From the NCBI GenBank assembly GCA_905147135.1, contig LR990050.1, positions 18,226,001 to 18,290,000 on the forward strand: a stretch of DNA of 64,000 bases. Reading direction: 5' to 3'. Numbering within the stretch: position 1 is the stretch's first letter; the number at the start of each line of letters is the position of its first letter. Below are positions 42,528 through 53,178 of the stretch, in pieces. The translations under genes and the position numbers were made by a program. The stretch is from Blastobasis lacticolella. Lineage: Eukaryota; Arthropoda; Insecta; Lepidoptera; Blastobasidae. The notes beneath the pieces are model-generated. The model did no database searches, was not told the origin of the DNA, and saw nothing but the letters and a program-made list of their open reading frames with translations.

Positions 42528-42893
42528 GCTTTAGAGCGCGTCGGTGGCCGAGCGGTTAGAATATCCGACTTGTAAGCCAGAGGTCCGGGGTTCGAATCCT
42601 GCTCCGGGCATGTATCAATGACTGTTTTCCGAGTTATGTACATTAGTTGAATACTAACCGATGCTCTTACGGCGAGGGAGAACATCGTGATAAAACCTGC
42701 ACATTCAGGCGACTGGATGTGCAACCATGATCCAATCTGGTCAGGTTCCCCTGGTAGCAGGGTCGTGGAGGTCAGATGGCAGTCGCTCCACTGTCATTAG
42801 CTGACCTGCCAAATCCTGGATCATGGTCAAGATGGATCCCGGGCCCTCGTGCGCGAGAACACAACCGGGACATTAACGCCAAGATGATGATGA
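42528..42893 (+). mobile_element. SINE-C reference copy, full length
   Basis: It is flanked by TGAAAACCAGC at 42517-42527 and 42894-42904, an 11-bp target duplication whose edge overlaps the (atg)n tail. The tRNA-like head reads gcgtcggtggccgagcggtt, with a box-B-like ggttcgaatcctgctccgg. A body of about 270 bp follows, then gggacattaacgccaag and (atg)n. It is the best intact SINE-C in the window. Confidence 0.9.
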
Positions 42894-42904
42894 TGAAAAC
42901 CAGC

Positions 42905-43149
42905 ACTGTGTTTGGCGGCTGCCATTCATAGCTTTAGACTAAGGCTGGTCCAATTTGGTCCGATGACGTATTGCCCTGCTTCCTTATTTTGTACTTATTC
43001 TGTTAGTTTTAAGAGTTTTGAATGTGTTATTGGACCAATTAAAAATACGTCTATGACCATGTCTAAATTAACATTTCTGATGTATTATTTATTGAACTAC
43101 TAGCGCAATACGACGAGTGTTATTCGTGAAACATTACTGTAAGGTGTTA

Positions 43150-43150
<1 letters not shown>
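42905..43150. other. Short unassigned gap
   Basis: Nothing recognisable. Confidence 0.35.
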
Positions 43151-43181
<31 letters not shown>

Positions 43182-43235
43182 GGGCGTTTTCGCTCTCGTG
43201 TGACTCGCAAAGGGCCCGGGGTCCTCCGAGTAAAC
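43151..43235 (-). repeat. (ATG)n run and LINE/SINE-C-like tail
   Basis: About ten CAT/ATC units are followed by ccgggcgttttcgctctcgt and aagggcccggggtcctccg. In reverse this is a diverged form of the tail shared by SINE-C and the RTE-like LINE remnant at 35425-35640. Confidence 0.65.
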
Positions 43236-43315
43236 AGACTATGAGCTAAAGCGTCTAGTAGTCTCACAATCGATCAGGCACTACCGGTCTGTCGCTTGGA
43301 AAAGATGTTCGTTAT

Positions 43316-43396
43316 TAACATAACACAAGCTTTGCTTACTTTGAGGCTAGATGGCGCTGTGTGAATTTATCAAAGCATATTTATTATTATTAATAT
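43316..43396 (+). mobile_element. SINE-A 3' fragment
   Basis: acataacacaagctttgctt is followed by tagatggcgctgtgtgaatt and a t/a-rich tail. Only the 3' third is present. Confidence 0.78.
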
Positions 43397-43774
43397 TTAC
43401 CGTAACTCAAACCGCCTCGACTTACACCTAAAACTCAAATAATCCTCATCGCCTGCAATTATTGAGTCGTAACCCGTAAACCATTCCAATGATGGCCCCT
43501 AATAACCCCTGAATAACAAACACCTAAATCACTTGACATTGATAGCTGCGCATAAATATCCAGGGGGCTGCGGTCGGGTGTGAATTGACAGCGGCCTAGA
43601 TTTGTGGTGGACATCTTATGGTCCGACCCGAAATAACTCCCGGGGCAGATTCACGAGTTGCCCAACTGTTTAGGCCAAACTTGACCGCTCTGTGTCACCC
43701 GACCTGTGTGTCTACGTTAATTGCTGCATACGATTGCTGGGGCTCTGTTTTGCACTGGACAGTAATATTAAAAT
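43397..43774. other. Unassigned DNA
   Basis: Moderately G+C-rich 43560-43740. No gene or repeat recognised. Confidence 0.35.
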
Positions 43775-44029
43775 GTATATTTATTTATATATTCTTGGAC
43801 AAATTCACACAGCACCATCTAGCCCCAAAGTATGCAAAGCTTGTGTTATGGGTGTTAGATAACTGATAAACTACTTATTTACTTTATTTTTTTAATACAT
43901 ACTTATACTACACCTAGACCCGTAAAAGAAATTAAAATTCATCATTTCAATTACTGCTCGGCCGGGAATCGAACCCAGAAGTCCGGGTAGCGACCGGCAT
44001 GTTAACCAATTGAACTACTCGGGTTGTCA
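43775..44029 (-). mobile_element. SINE-A, full length
   Basis: It runs from the reversed tail (atattcttggacaaattcac) through the body to the reversed box-B-like cggccgggaatcgaaccc and head (gaactactcgggttgtc). It shows the uninterrupted sequence that is split at 25226-25732. Confidence 0.87.
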
Positions 44030-44719
44030 AATATTGGCGATATCATTTAGAACAACAATTTCGCTGCGGCCGACTAAACAAATTAAAATCAAGTCAAAAT
44101 ATGTTTATTTATTTTAGGTTTTATACAAACACTTATGCATGTAAAGTATCATTAAAACATCAAAATCATTTTACATCATTAAAAAATATAACGCTCAGGT
44201 GCTGCAACAATTGGGTCGAAATCGGCGCACTGCTCTATTTAATACGCGCGTTATGATACTTACCTCTGAGAATGAGTTAGCAGGGGAAGTGTTAAATATA
44301 CCGGGGTGAGTCCCCAACAAAATACCTGCAGGAAGTGTAGTGTACCTATTAGGAAGCGCCAATCTAGTGGCAGCGTGCTTGCGAGATCCGTAACAAGAGT
44401 TAAGCATCACACGCCGATGCCGCGAAAAGTGTGGGTGACCATTTCGTATTTAAAGCTAACCGAAAATAAATAAAAAAGGATAAATAGACATTGTCGTAAG
44501 TCGTAAGTCGCTTCTTTAAGTACATGCGATATTCAAATTTATTGCAGCATACGTAACATAAATGTTACGTTCTTTATTTCTTGGATACACTACTTGTACG
44601 CATGGCTTGTCTAGCAGATCAGCCAGCTCTTGCTCTTGAGTGACCCGTGAGGAAGCCAAAGTTTGAGGCGGAGTGGAGCTTCCTAGTGGACTCTCGTGTC
44701 TTTAATCCTGCCCGCGCGT
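44030..44719. other. Unassigned DNA
   Basis: 44195-44410 is open on the minus strand without recognised motif. An old repeat is suspected because gcgtgcttgcgagat is shared with about 33080. Confidence 0.35.
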
Positions 44720-44777
44720 GGCAACCCTCACGAACTTGTTACAGGTCTACACCTGTAACAATTTCGTGAGGGTTGCC
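44720..44777. repeat. 58-bp long-arm hairpin
   Basis: The 27-bp arms start GGCAACCCTCACGAAC and end TTCGTGAGGGTTGCC. They pair with a single mismatch around a 4-base ctac loop. Possible origins are a fold-back MITE, joined ends of a deleted DNA transposon or a structured RNA. Confidence 0.85.
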
Positions 44778-44789
44778 CTACGGCGATGT

Positions 44790-45288
44790 CATCATCATCA
44801 CCACAGCCCATAACAGTCCACTGCAGGTAGAGTTACCAAATCTACCATATTTTAGTAATACAGACGGCTGCATCACTTTCGTTGTTTATAATAAGAGTCA
44901 TTTAGTTTAAAATACACTTTAACTTGATGTCTGGTAAAAAGTTTTCGACTTAAGGGTGTCGTACAAGTTGTAATAGACAAATATAAAGGATACTATATTT
45001 TACAATATGGTTAATATTTTTTGAAACCTTAAATAAAAATCACCTATATTTTTCTGGAATTTTTGTGGCAACCCTAACTGCCGGACTTAGAGCCTTCCCA
45101 TGAGAGGGAAAGTTATTGCCATAATCTTCACGCTTGGCAGGCAGGTTGGAGATCGCACTGTTGTTGCCCATTTTCCAGCCGACGAACGGAGGCTCCAGAA
45201 CTATTGCCTCAAAACATTAGTCGCCTTGTACGACACCCACGAGTGTACGCGGTTGGTGCGATTCTACTCTACCGGACACCACACGGGA
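44790..45288 (-). mobile_element. SINE-B, split by a hAT-like MITE
   Basis: The first part, 44790-44827, is the reversed tail (catcatcatcaccacagccc to cactgcagg). The second part, 45077-45288, resumes at actgccggacttagagcc and ends caccacacggg. Internally it has lost the ataacaatgg-like segment. Confidence 0.85.
44828..45076. mobile_element. hAT-like non-autonomous transposon
   Basis: A 249-bp A+T-rich insertion with short inverted ends TAGAGTTACCA and TGGCAACCCTA (the reverse complement is TAGGGTTGCCA). Flanks ACTGCAGG (44820-44827) and ACTGCCGG (45077-45084) form an 8-bp duplication with one change, as expected for hAT elements. No coding capacity. Confidence 0.8.
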
Positions 45289-45691
45289 AACGACGGTGTA
45301 CATAGTTTAATAACCACTGTAATTATTCCATCGGAACACACACCATTGAATGGCGCTTGCAACGTTTCATTTTAATTATCAGTAGCACCCCATACTCCAG
45401 TGCGGAGCCGTTAGCATGTCGTTCGCACTCACACAAACTGCCGCAAGGGACATTGTTGCCAGTTTAACTGTCAGCCAGACACTTTCAGACGTTGGAAGTG
45501 TTATGAAGTAATTCCGGAACTCAGTGCGCCTTATAATGAATTAACATGGAATTTATTGTGGGGGCGCGAGGCGAGTCGTCCTGATTCTGGAATTGAGGAA
45601 GAGTGTTGGGTGTGACTTGTGAGTCTAGCTACTTTTGTGGCGTTTTGAAAAATTTAATTTAAGTCGGTTTCTTAGTTCATGTTGATATTAT
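45289..45691. other. Unassigned DNA
   Basis: No gene recognised. Confidence 0.35.
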
Positions 45692-45950
45692 TACCACCAC
45701 AGCTCATAACAGTCCACTGCAGGACTTACGGCCTCTCCCATGAAGGGGAGGTTATTGCCATAAACGCCACGCTTGGCAGGCGTGTTGTAGATCGCAGTGT
45801 TATAAATATGACAATGGAAAACGCTGCTGCCCTTTTCCAGTCTACGGAGACTCTAGATCTTTTACCTCCAAAGCATAAGTCGCCTTGTACGAAACCCACG
45901 AGGGTAAGGGGTTGGTGCTATTCTACTCTGTTGGACACCACACGGCCATA
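45692..45950 (-). mobile_element. SINE-B, near full length
   Basis: It runs from ccaccacagctcataacagt to ttggacaccacacggccata. The block aatggaaaacgctgctgccc is present. It is only about 400 bp from another SINE-B in the same orientation. Confidence 0.86.
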
Positions 45951-46009
45951 TAAGTATCTATCAGCAATCATACGTTTGGTGACTACGAAAGTTTTGAGAT
46001 ACTAAAAAA

Positions 46010-46240
46010 ATATTAGGACTATTTTCAAAATACTCTCCATCAGTCTGTAAACAGACCTCAATTAGCAAAAAGCAAGCAAAAAATGCTGTAAAAGCATTTC
46101 GAGCATCCTCAGGGCTATCAAATTAAATCTTCCTAGTTTCAATTTTAAAAACGAAAGTAATCGCACGGTGCTAAATCAGAGCTACAAGTGTTTGTGTAGT
46201 TTCGCTATGCGCGACAATGCATTGTCATAGTGCAGTCTCT
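46010..46240 (-). pseudogene. mariner transposase C-terminal remnant
   Basis: On the minus strand, RLHYDNA corresponds to the family's LHHDNA catalytic-D context, then SDLAPCDYF, SPEDARNAFTAF and DGEYF, in the order found at the C terminus of mariner transposases. Stops and frameshifts break it. It probably belongs to the same old insertion as 47226-47690. Confidence 0.75.
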
Positions 46241-46711
46241 GTACAGACTCCGGACCGAAATCGGCCGATGCAAGAAAAATATTTTTCGGCGGGGCTATAG
46301 CTCGGATATGGTTTACCTGTGTGGTGTCTCCCCCCACACACGCACACTTGTTGATTTGTCCAGCGTACCATACCCTGCACGCGCGAGGATTTGTACGCGG
46401 CCACGAACAACGCTGTATCAGTGGTTGAGTACTGGTCCTCGCAAATTTCACCCGCCACTAGTCGACACGCCAGAAGAAGAAGTGCAAATAGGGTCCTCTC
46501 TAACCTGTTTTATGACGTTTTCGATACAACACACCAAATTCGGTTGGTAAACAAACTTCAAAGTTTTTTTCAGTGTTCAAGAAAATTGTCGCAGAAAATA
46601 ATATTGCCAGCATTTTCTTGCCCACACTGCAAGTGCACGTTTGCAGTGGTTTTCGTCTGGAGACGATGACTGCCGCTTAGTTTGTGGGTCATATTAATAA
46701 ACTCTACTTTC
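46241..46711. other. Unresolved sequence between mariner and LINE pieces
   Basis: No clear mariner middle region (the GDETW context) is readable here. Open frames exist on both strands without recognised motifs. Part of 46550-46711 may be a decayed upstream extension of the LINE that follows. Confidence 0.4.
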
Positions 46712-47222
46712 ATATACAGTCCGATCTTGCATGGAGTACTGCTGCCACCTCTGGGATGGATCAGCCAAATACCAACTGGCTGCTTTGGGTTCGGTGGAAA
46801 AACGTGCAAAGAGATTAATTTGTGATCCGCAGTTGATTGGGGCTAAGCTGCAGAGCCTCGAGCATCGGCGTAGGGTTGCGCGTTTGTCGGTTTTCTACAG
46901 GTTGCACTTCGGTGAGTGTGCGAAGCAGTTGCACGACCTCATTCCGCCGGCCCCTTTCCGCCATCGGGAGACGCGATCCGGGCGAGCGCTTCATCCTTAC
47001 GTCGTGGATCTTCCAACTATCCGCACGAGCCGCTTTGGCTTGACTTTTATAATGCGTACGGCTAAAGAATGGAATGCGTTGCCTGCGAGTGTGTTCCCTA
47101 ATCAATATAATCTGGATGCCTTCAAGGCTAGAGTGAATAGGCTGTTCCTAGACAGGCATGCTCCATCATCGACCGCATCGTCACTTACCTCCAGGTGAGG
47201 TGGCGGTCAAATGCCTGTATAG
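46712..47222 (+). pseudogene. 5'-truncated Jockey/CR1-like LINE RT C terminus
   Basis: It encodes YTVRSCMEYCCHLWDGSAKY, then LGSVEKRAKRLICDPQ, RTSRFGLTFIMRTAKEWNAL and SVFPNQYNLDAFKARVNRLF, ending at the TGA at 47196-47198. This is the conserved C-terminal region after the RT thumb in Jockey-superfamily LINEs. 46731-47198 is open without breaks. The related 3' end at 26160-26330 ends at the same tcaaatgcctg phrase, marking the 3' edge near 47220. It lies between the two mariner halves on the opposite strand. Confidence 0.78.
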
Positions 47223-47225
47223 TAA

Positions 47226-47690
47226 AGTATTTTGCATTTTCGAATTTTACAATCATTTCCTTGCACCATGTCACGCGAGCTCGTTTTTGTTCAGCAGTCA
47301 GTGCATGGGGAACCCAATGCGAACAAATTTTCCTGACTTGTTCGTGACGTGACGGTGTAAAATTTTATGAATTTGGCAATGACATTTGAAGGGCTTCCTA
47401 AATCTGCTTGTAGGTCGTTTATGGGTCTTCTTGTAACGTTTTTTACAGCCTCGACGTTTTCATCCGTTACTGAAGTTGCAAGACGACAATTTCTGTCACC
47501 ATCTTTAGGAAAATGTTCATTGTTTATTAAATTGAGAAAAACAATAGTTTCACGTCGGCACGTGCGTGCGAGGTTGCTAAAAGCGGATAACAACTTACTA
47601 TAACACTCACTTTCATTTAAACCAACTTTGAAATCCTTTTTTATACTATAAATTGGCATGCAAGCTAACATATTTCATAATATAACATCA
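47226..47690 (-). pseudogene. mariner transposase N-terminal remnant
   Basis: On the minus strand, VGLNESECYSKLLSAFSN, then ATSVTDENVEAVK, then after a frameshift VPHALTAEQKRARVTWCKEM and KFENAK. These follow the order of the helix-turn-helix and linker region of mariner transposases (VPHxLTxEQK). The catalytic part is not continuous with it. No inverted terminal repeats were identified. Confidence 0.78.
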
Positions 47691-48341
47691 CCATCATCAA
47701 AATGCTCACGTTCGAATTTCATTGTTGAGAGGAAAAGCACGCGAAATGCAAAAATATTTTTTCCTTTCTTTTTTTAAAATAAATCATGTTTCAAAAATTG
47801 CGACCTCTAATAAAAAAGGTGTTGAATCTCAATCAAAACTATCATAGTCACCCACGTAACCCTCAAATACTGGGATAATCTCCACTTGACTATGTCGTAC
47901 ATACAGCAGCATATCAAGTCACAACAGTCTGCGATTAAATGCACATCGGCTAGTTTCGGCTTTGTATTTACTCATACGCGTGCGACAGAGACGAACGTTC
48001 CACGAAGCCGAACAACCCGATGTGCACTATTTTATCGCCGACATCTGTACCATGTTTGTATTGCACAGTTCGTAGTCCGTTCAAGTGTCGATCACTACAA
48101 TAGTCAATAGTCAAATAATTTAATCCAAGCTTTATATCAAACACTTATTATTGACAACATAAAAAATGCTTTGCGTCACGGCATCGTCGAGCCGACACCG
48201 GTTTATTTGGCCTGATGATTTTATGGTCGGAGCGGTCCAGAAGCAAACGTCGCGTATAGCTGATGGCCCAATTGCCAATGCCTTGCCAAAAAAGCAAACG
48301 CCGCACCGAGGCTGTCACTGTCACTATGACAATAGACTTAC
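47691..48341. other. Unassigned DNA, possible intron
   Basis: No repeat was recognised with confidence. If the exon at 48342-48438 is real, this and everything to its left is its first intron. Confidence 0.3.
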
Positions 48342-48438
48342 CGTTCGGATCCATATTGCCGTGCTGCGTACCGGCCTTCCAAAACAAAACAAGTGCAATA
48401 CAAGAAATACACGAAACAAAAACAAATAAACAAAACAT
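48342..48438 (-). CDS. Possible first coding exon of a host membrane or secreted protein
   Basis: Minus-strand ATG at 48438 in aagaatgtt context opens a frame starting MFCLFVFVSCISCIALVLFW and continuing KAGTQHGNMDPNG. That is a strongly hydrophobic segment of about 18 residues from the first residue, followed by a polar stretch. The frame then meets AACG|GTAAGTC, an excellent 5' splice donor. The pattern fits a signal peptide or type II signal-anchor exon, as in many Golgi enzymes, with a phase-1 exit. I do not recognise the family and found no second exon to the left on the minus strand. The alternative is chance, since a short open stretch plus a GTAAGT is not rare in 64 kb. Confidence 0.3.
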
Positions 48439-49399
48439 TCTTAGTGTAAATTGATGGCACAATAATAGTGATAATATACATATTGCTGCAAGACATTAAA
48501 TCACCCTAGGTATTGAATATGGGTTGGTGCTATTCTAAATCAGCGTCAATAAACAATCACCTTTGGTTTCTGCTACCAAATTTTCAGAGAGATTCAGAGA
48601 GACCGCTCTCTGAAAGTGCGTTGGTTAAAATAAATCTGCTATACTTTTTGTCTACCACAAAAATAACAGTCCAAATTATTAATATTGCAGCAACGGAACC
48701 CGTTCCGCAAATGCACCGCCCATTATTAAATTCGGGAACATCCTTTTACTGCACGTATCATTTATCAACTGAAATTCATAAGCAAAACTGCACGTCTACG
48801 AAAGTGTTTCGGTGGGCGACAGAGCGCACGGGAGAATCAGCCGAAAGCACTCGTAATAAGGTCCACGGGGAAGACAAAGGCACCCGTGAAATCCGCCCAT
48901 CCATCATAGAGCAAACAAACCTAAACCGTTTTATGTAGAAAAAATTCAAGATAAGCATGTGCGGTCACAATTTCGCAAAAACGACCGCCGTGTACCAAAG
49001 GGGCAATATTTACTGTGACCATTAAGGACTTTTATGTGCCACAAATGCTAGTTGGTGTAATCTGCTTGTGGTTTGCGCCGATGTGTACTTCAAAAGGCAG
49101 CGGTGCTTTTTGAACTAGCTTTTCCATTTGACCTCGACCGCCTTTCGCCTTTGGAAACTTTCGAATCAAAGTGCGAAAGTGTAACTGCTGTACAAATTTT
49201 TCTAAACCAGAGTATTTTGCATTTCTAGGACATGGGTAAGCAATTTTTATCCATAAAGGGTATATGTATGGGTGTCTGTAGTATCGTATAATTTCGCTAA
49301 CGGCTAGACCGCTTTCGCTGCGGTTTCTTTTATTTGAAATACTTGAGATTCTTAGATATCTTAGATTCATAATATGTAAGACTCATTCTAAATGACATT
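48439..49399. other. Unassigned DNA
   Basis: Plus-strand frame 48513-48938 is open but has no recognisable domain. 49240-49370 (gtatatgtatgggtgtctgt, tgcggtttcttttatttgaa) resembles 36700-36780 and looks like an old dispersed repeat. Confidence 0.4.
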
Positions 49400-49575
49400 C
49401 ATCGTCATCTTGGCGTTAATGTCCACGTTGTGCTCTCGCAAGAGGGAGGACCGGGTTCCGCCTTGACCATGATCCAGGATTTTGCAGATCAGGTACAGTG
49501 GAGCCATCTGACCTTTGTGACCCTGCTACCAGAGATACCTGACCAGACTGAGCATCTGATAACCATCTGAACATC
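49400..49575 (-). mobile_element. SINE-C 3' fragment
   Basis: It contains tcatcttggcgttaatgtcc, ccgccttgaccatgatccag and accctgctaccagag. The head half is absent. Confidence 0.83.
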
Positions 49576-51426
49576 AGATGGTGCATCTCAAAAAATAGTC
49601 ATTTTACTTACTGCTACGTCACAGTTTACCCCTATGGAAAATAGGCGTGACGTTATGTATGTATTTATTTATTCATTCTTTGTACAACATTACAGTTAAA
49701 AACGAATGCGTTGCACAAATTTAGTAAGAAATTACAGCTATTATACAAAAAACTTATTACATAGGTAACATTTTCAGAGAACATTACAATTATTTTATGA
49801 ATATTAACTAGAGTATCGGCAAACAGATCGCAGTCTGGTACCTCACACAGTAATTTATTAAGTTGAATGCGTGCTTTTACCATGGGGAGTTAAAATGCGA
49901 AACAGTTCGCACAGACTCTACTTCGATCACTGTGTGACTGCGGGGAGGCGTGTACTTCCTGGGGACCGACAGACAGCAAACTCGCTCAGCCAGGTTGAGA
50001 TAGACTGATTCGCCATGTAACAAGCGTACTGCAGCCATAAGTAGATCAATACTACTTATAAGCACAGAGATCACGACACAACACTCCATTGGAGAATGCC
50101 AAAGTCTAACAACGGACTGTTTATTTTTTTTATATCAGCCTGAATCATCCCACTGCTTGGCAAAGGCTTACCCCCTATTCTTCCATTCTTCAGTATCGTT
50201 AGCTAGTCTCTCTCGAATGTAAATAGCACGTCTCTCCATCGTTTTTTGGGTACCACGACGTCGTTTCCGGGTATTGGGCGCACAATCTGTAGCGAACTGT
50301 TAGAGGCTGATAATTCACCGCTTTCAATTAACCATAACCAAAACCGTAGAGCGAATAGTTAATCTAACCTAATCTCATTAAATCACGCTCAATATCGCCC
50401 AAATTAATTACACCGTCAAATTACTGTGTTTGTAAATAAGGTATCTGTTGAAAACGTCGCTTCCATCCGGAATTATCCAATTACTGGTATATTCCACTGT
50501 GGCTCGAATTTTTCGGTTCACAATCCGAAATAAATTAACCGCACACGTTTAATATTAAATTTAAATGGCGGCGATTGTGGGGCTGCATTTTATGTAAATG
50601 TAGACGGTGGACACTACAGCGTTGATTTACACCTGAGAGCGCAGAATGGAAGAGCATCTGCATAGCAAAACAAGCGCTTTTGGCTCTGGGGTCCCCTTTT
50701 CATATAATGTTATGCGCAAATCGGACACTTACAGTGCTTACGGTTTAACTTTGCGTGGCTTTTGCGTACTAAAATGAAAGGTTTTATTACTAGCGGCAGA
50801 CAACGGAACTCCTCCGGTTCGACTTTTTATTTTAGTTGTTTACCTAGAAGATACGTGTTCTCTTGACTTCAAGATTCTATTTTTGGAGAACAGTGGCGCA
50901 GGCAGAGTTCCAGGTATTAACAACGCGCATAATTAGTAGTTAGTACGAGATGTTGGGTGGGACGTCATTTGTAGAGATAAGTTCGCCTTTCTCAATTTTT
51001 TATAGTACTGAAATCAATAGACTTTTTGAATCAACACGGCGATTTAGAAATAGACAAACTTAATTTATATGTTTTGCAAAGTACCTAATAAATAAACCTA
51101 TTTCGCCAAATAGAGTGGAAATTTAATGAATAATACCACCCACACGGAACAGAAAGCTTCGTGATCCCTAAAAGCATTCACAATTCATCCAATCCAATAA
51201 GGTAAACAGGAAACAAACAAAATACAAGGAAATAAGATCGATATGTACCCACGTTACATGTTTGGATAATTTTTACGGAGCGACAGTTATTTTCAGTGGA
51301 CCGTTCGTTTTATACTTCGCCAGTTACGAACAGGACAGAAAACACGTACGCGTCGTGCCCGCGTACACAACGCGGTGAATACGCGGTTGCGGCACAACAA
51401 CCAGGCGGGTGGAATACGGTGACGGT
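49576..51426. other. Unassigned DNA
   Basis: Mostly A+T-rich; minus-strand frames at 49665-50089 have no recognised domain. No gene or repeat was identified with confidence. Confidence 0.35.
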
Positions 51427-51551
51427 GACCTGACTGGTTCAGTTGACTAACATCTGGTTCTTGATTCAGTTGGTCTGCCACGCAGAGGCCCCGGGTTCGA
51501 TTCCCAGCGAGGCAGAGAAAATGATTGATTTTTATTTCTGTTACGGGTCTG
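51427..51551 (+). mobile_element. SINE-A head fragment
   Basis: acctgactggttcagttgac, box-B-like cgggttcgattcccagcgag and ttctgttacgggtctgggtg. A short duplication within the head (ctggttcagttg/cttgattcagttg) is present, and the body beyond the ctgggtg is replaced by the palindromic repeats that follow. Confidence 0.78.
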
Positions 51552-51632
51552 GGTGTTATTAATACCACCCAGGGTGGTGTTATTAATACCATCTGGGTGT
51601 TATTAATACCACCCAATAACTACTGGGTGGAG
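51552..51632. repeat. Tandem palindromic repeat array
   Basis: gttattaatacca occurs at 51555, 51579 and 51599, each flanked by gggtg- or ccacc-type arms, so that TGGGTGTTATTAATACCACCCA-like 22-mers are near-perfect palindromes. It ends with actactgggtgg. Confidence 0.8.
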
Positions 51633-53178
51633 GGTAGTTGGAAATACCCAGGTTAAGACGTGAAATTGCATTACTCGTCTATTAATTTATTTTAAAAATA
51701 GTTATAATTGTTAATAAGCTTAAACAAGTAATTAATTTGTGACAGTTTATCGTAACAAACAAGTGTTACGATTTCTATGGTGCCAGTGTTTGTGGCAAAT
51801 AAGTTATTATAACGACACTAAAGTCGTAACGGTCGCCTTTGTTCGATCGAAATAAGAGGACTACGAAACAGGCGAGTATTGTTTTATTTTGTTATTTTTA
51901 CTAACTTTCACGCACAGATTTAGTTTAGCCTGTCTACGTACTGTACAATGTTTAGAATAGGTAATTTTATTAAGGACTTACTTCTATAATTATCGAAACA
52001 GATTGCATCTATCTTTCTACACCTACATACTTATACGTATTCATTCTTAATTGATCCCTAAATAATTATCGATTGTTATCACTATCGTTGAGTAAGTACC
52101 TGAGCGATACGTCTTGCACTCGTAGGTATCCAACAGATTGCCAAGCCGCGGTCGCTGACCCGGGCTGATAACAAAGAAGTGAACGCATCTTGTCGGAACA
52201 TAGATCTTGTTCATAGTAAACTTCACACAGTTGAATATATCATTATAATAAATAAGTAAACAGGTTACCTACTCCTGTTTTAATCTTTTGTCAGAAAGGT
52301 GCAACTTGATCCCTGTAATTATTGTCTAATTAATATTTTTGTACAAAGTACTAAAGCACATACCTATCGAAAGTTCGCGCACCTACTATATTTAGGTAGA
52401 TAGTCGCTGGTGGTAACCCCACGAACCCCACGAATTTGACTGTGGACGTATTCACCTGCGTATTGGAGTGTTGTGTTTGTTTTGCCTACCTATACACTTA
52501 TTAAACACAAAACACGCAATTTTAAACTGCACAGCGTTCACATTATCTAGTGAACAACGTTTATCCACTCACTAGGTCCAGTTTACCGGCTCTCTTCGCT
52601 TGACAATTAGTGGAAGCGAAGTAGAAGACAAAAACATTGACCTCAGACAGCACTAACACATACTGCACAGAAATAACAATATCGCATCAATACAAGACAC
52701 AAGGCACATTATTTCTCTGCGGTAGGTGCATGCGTCCGCCGTTTTGCAGATTTGCTTTAGGTACAGAGTAGGTGCTAAACAGATACCTACCTCTTTTTTT
52801 TCACTCTTCATTCTAAGACCTCTCATCTAACTTTAACTTTAATTTATTATATTACGCCTGCCTTTCCCCTGTTTATCTTTTCCGCTTTGTATTTATCTTA
52901 TTTTACTTTTTCCATTTTTTTATGCCATTTACGTTGTAATGTGGATGGGTGGGTAGTTTGACATACCCAGCTGGCAAGCGTGGTACTTAGGTGTAGACCG
53001 ATAAGTGATAGGTGATTAACTGATTACAGATTCCTAATATTTGTAGGTATTACTAGTTGTTAGCAGAATATTTTAATAATAGTCTCTTAATAGCAGGGGC
53101 TCGTAAATTGGATTTACCATACCTCTTAAAACTGCTTGCATAATTGCTTATAGATAGATATTAAATAGGGGATTGCCC
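51633..53178. other. Unassigned A+T-rich DNA
   Basis: No gene recognised. Some of the sequence nearest 53178 could be LINE 5' UTR. Confidence 0.35.

Noticed and set aside
42538..42612. tRNA gene
   Set aside because: It is the head of SINE-C, repeated many times in the window with attached body and (ATG)n tail and bounded by a target duplication.
43151..43181. CRISPR-like or regulatory direct repeats
   Set aside because: It is a plain trinucleotide (ATG)n run adjoining a LINE/SINE tail.
48513..48938. 141-codon plus-strand gene
   Set aside because: No domain, low-complexity composition and no upstream promoter or splice evidence. It is not supported beyond being open.
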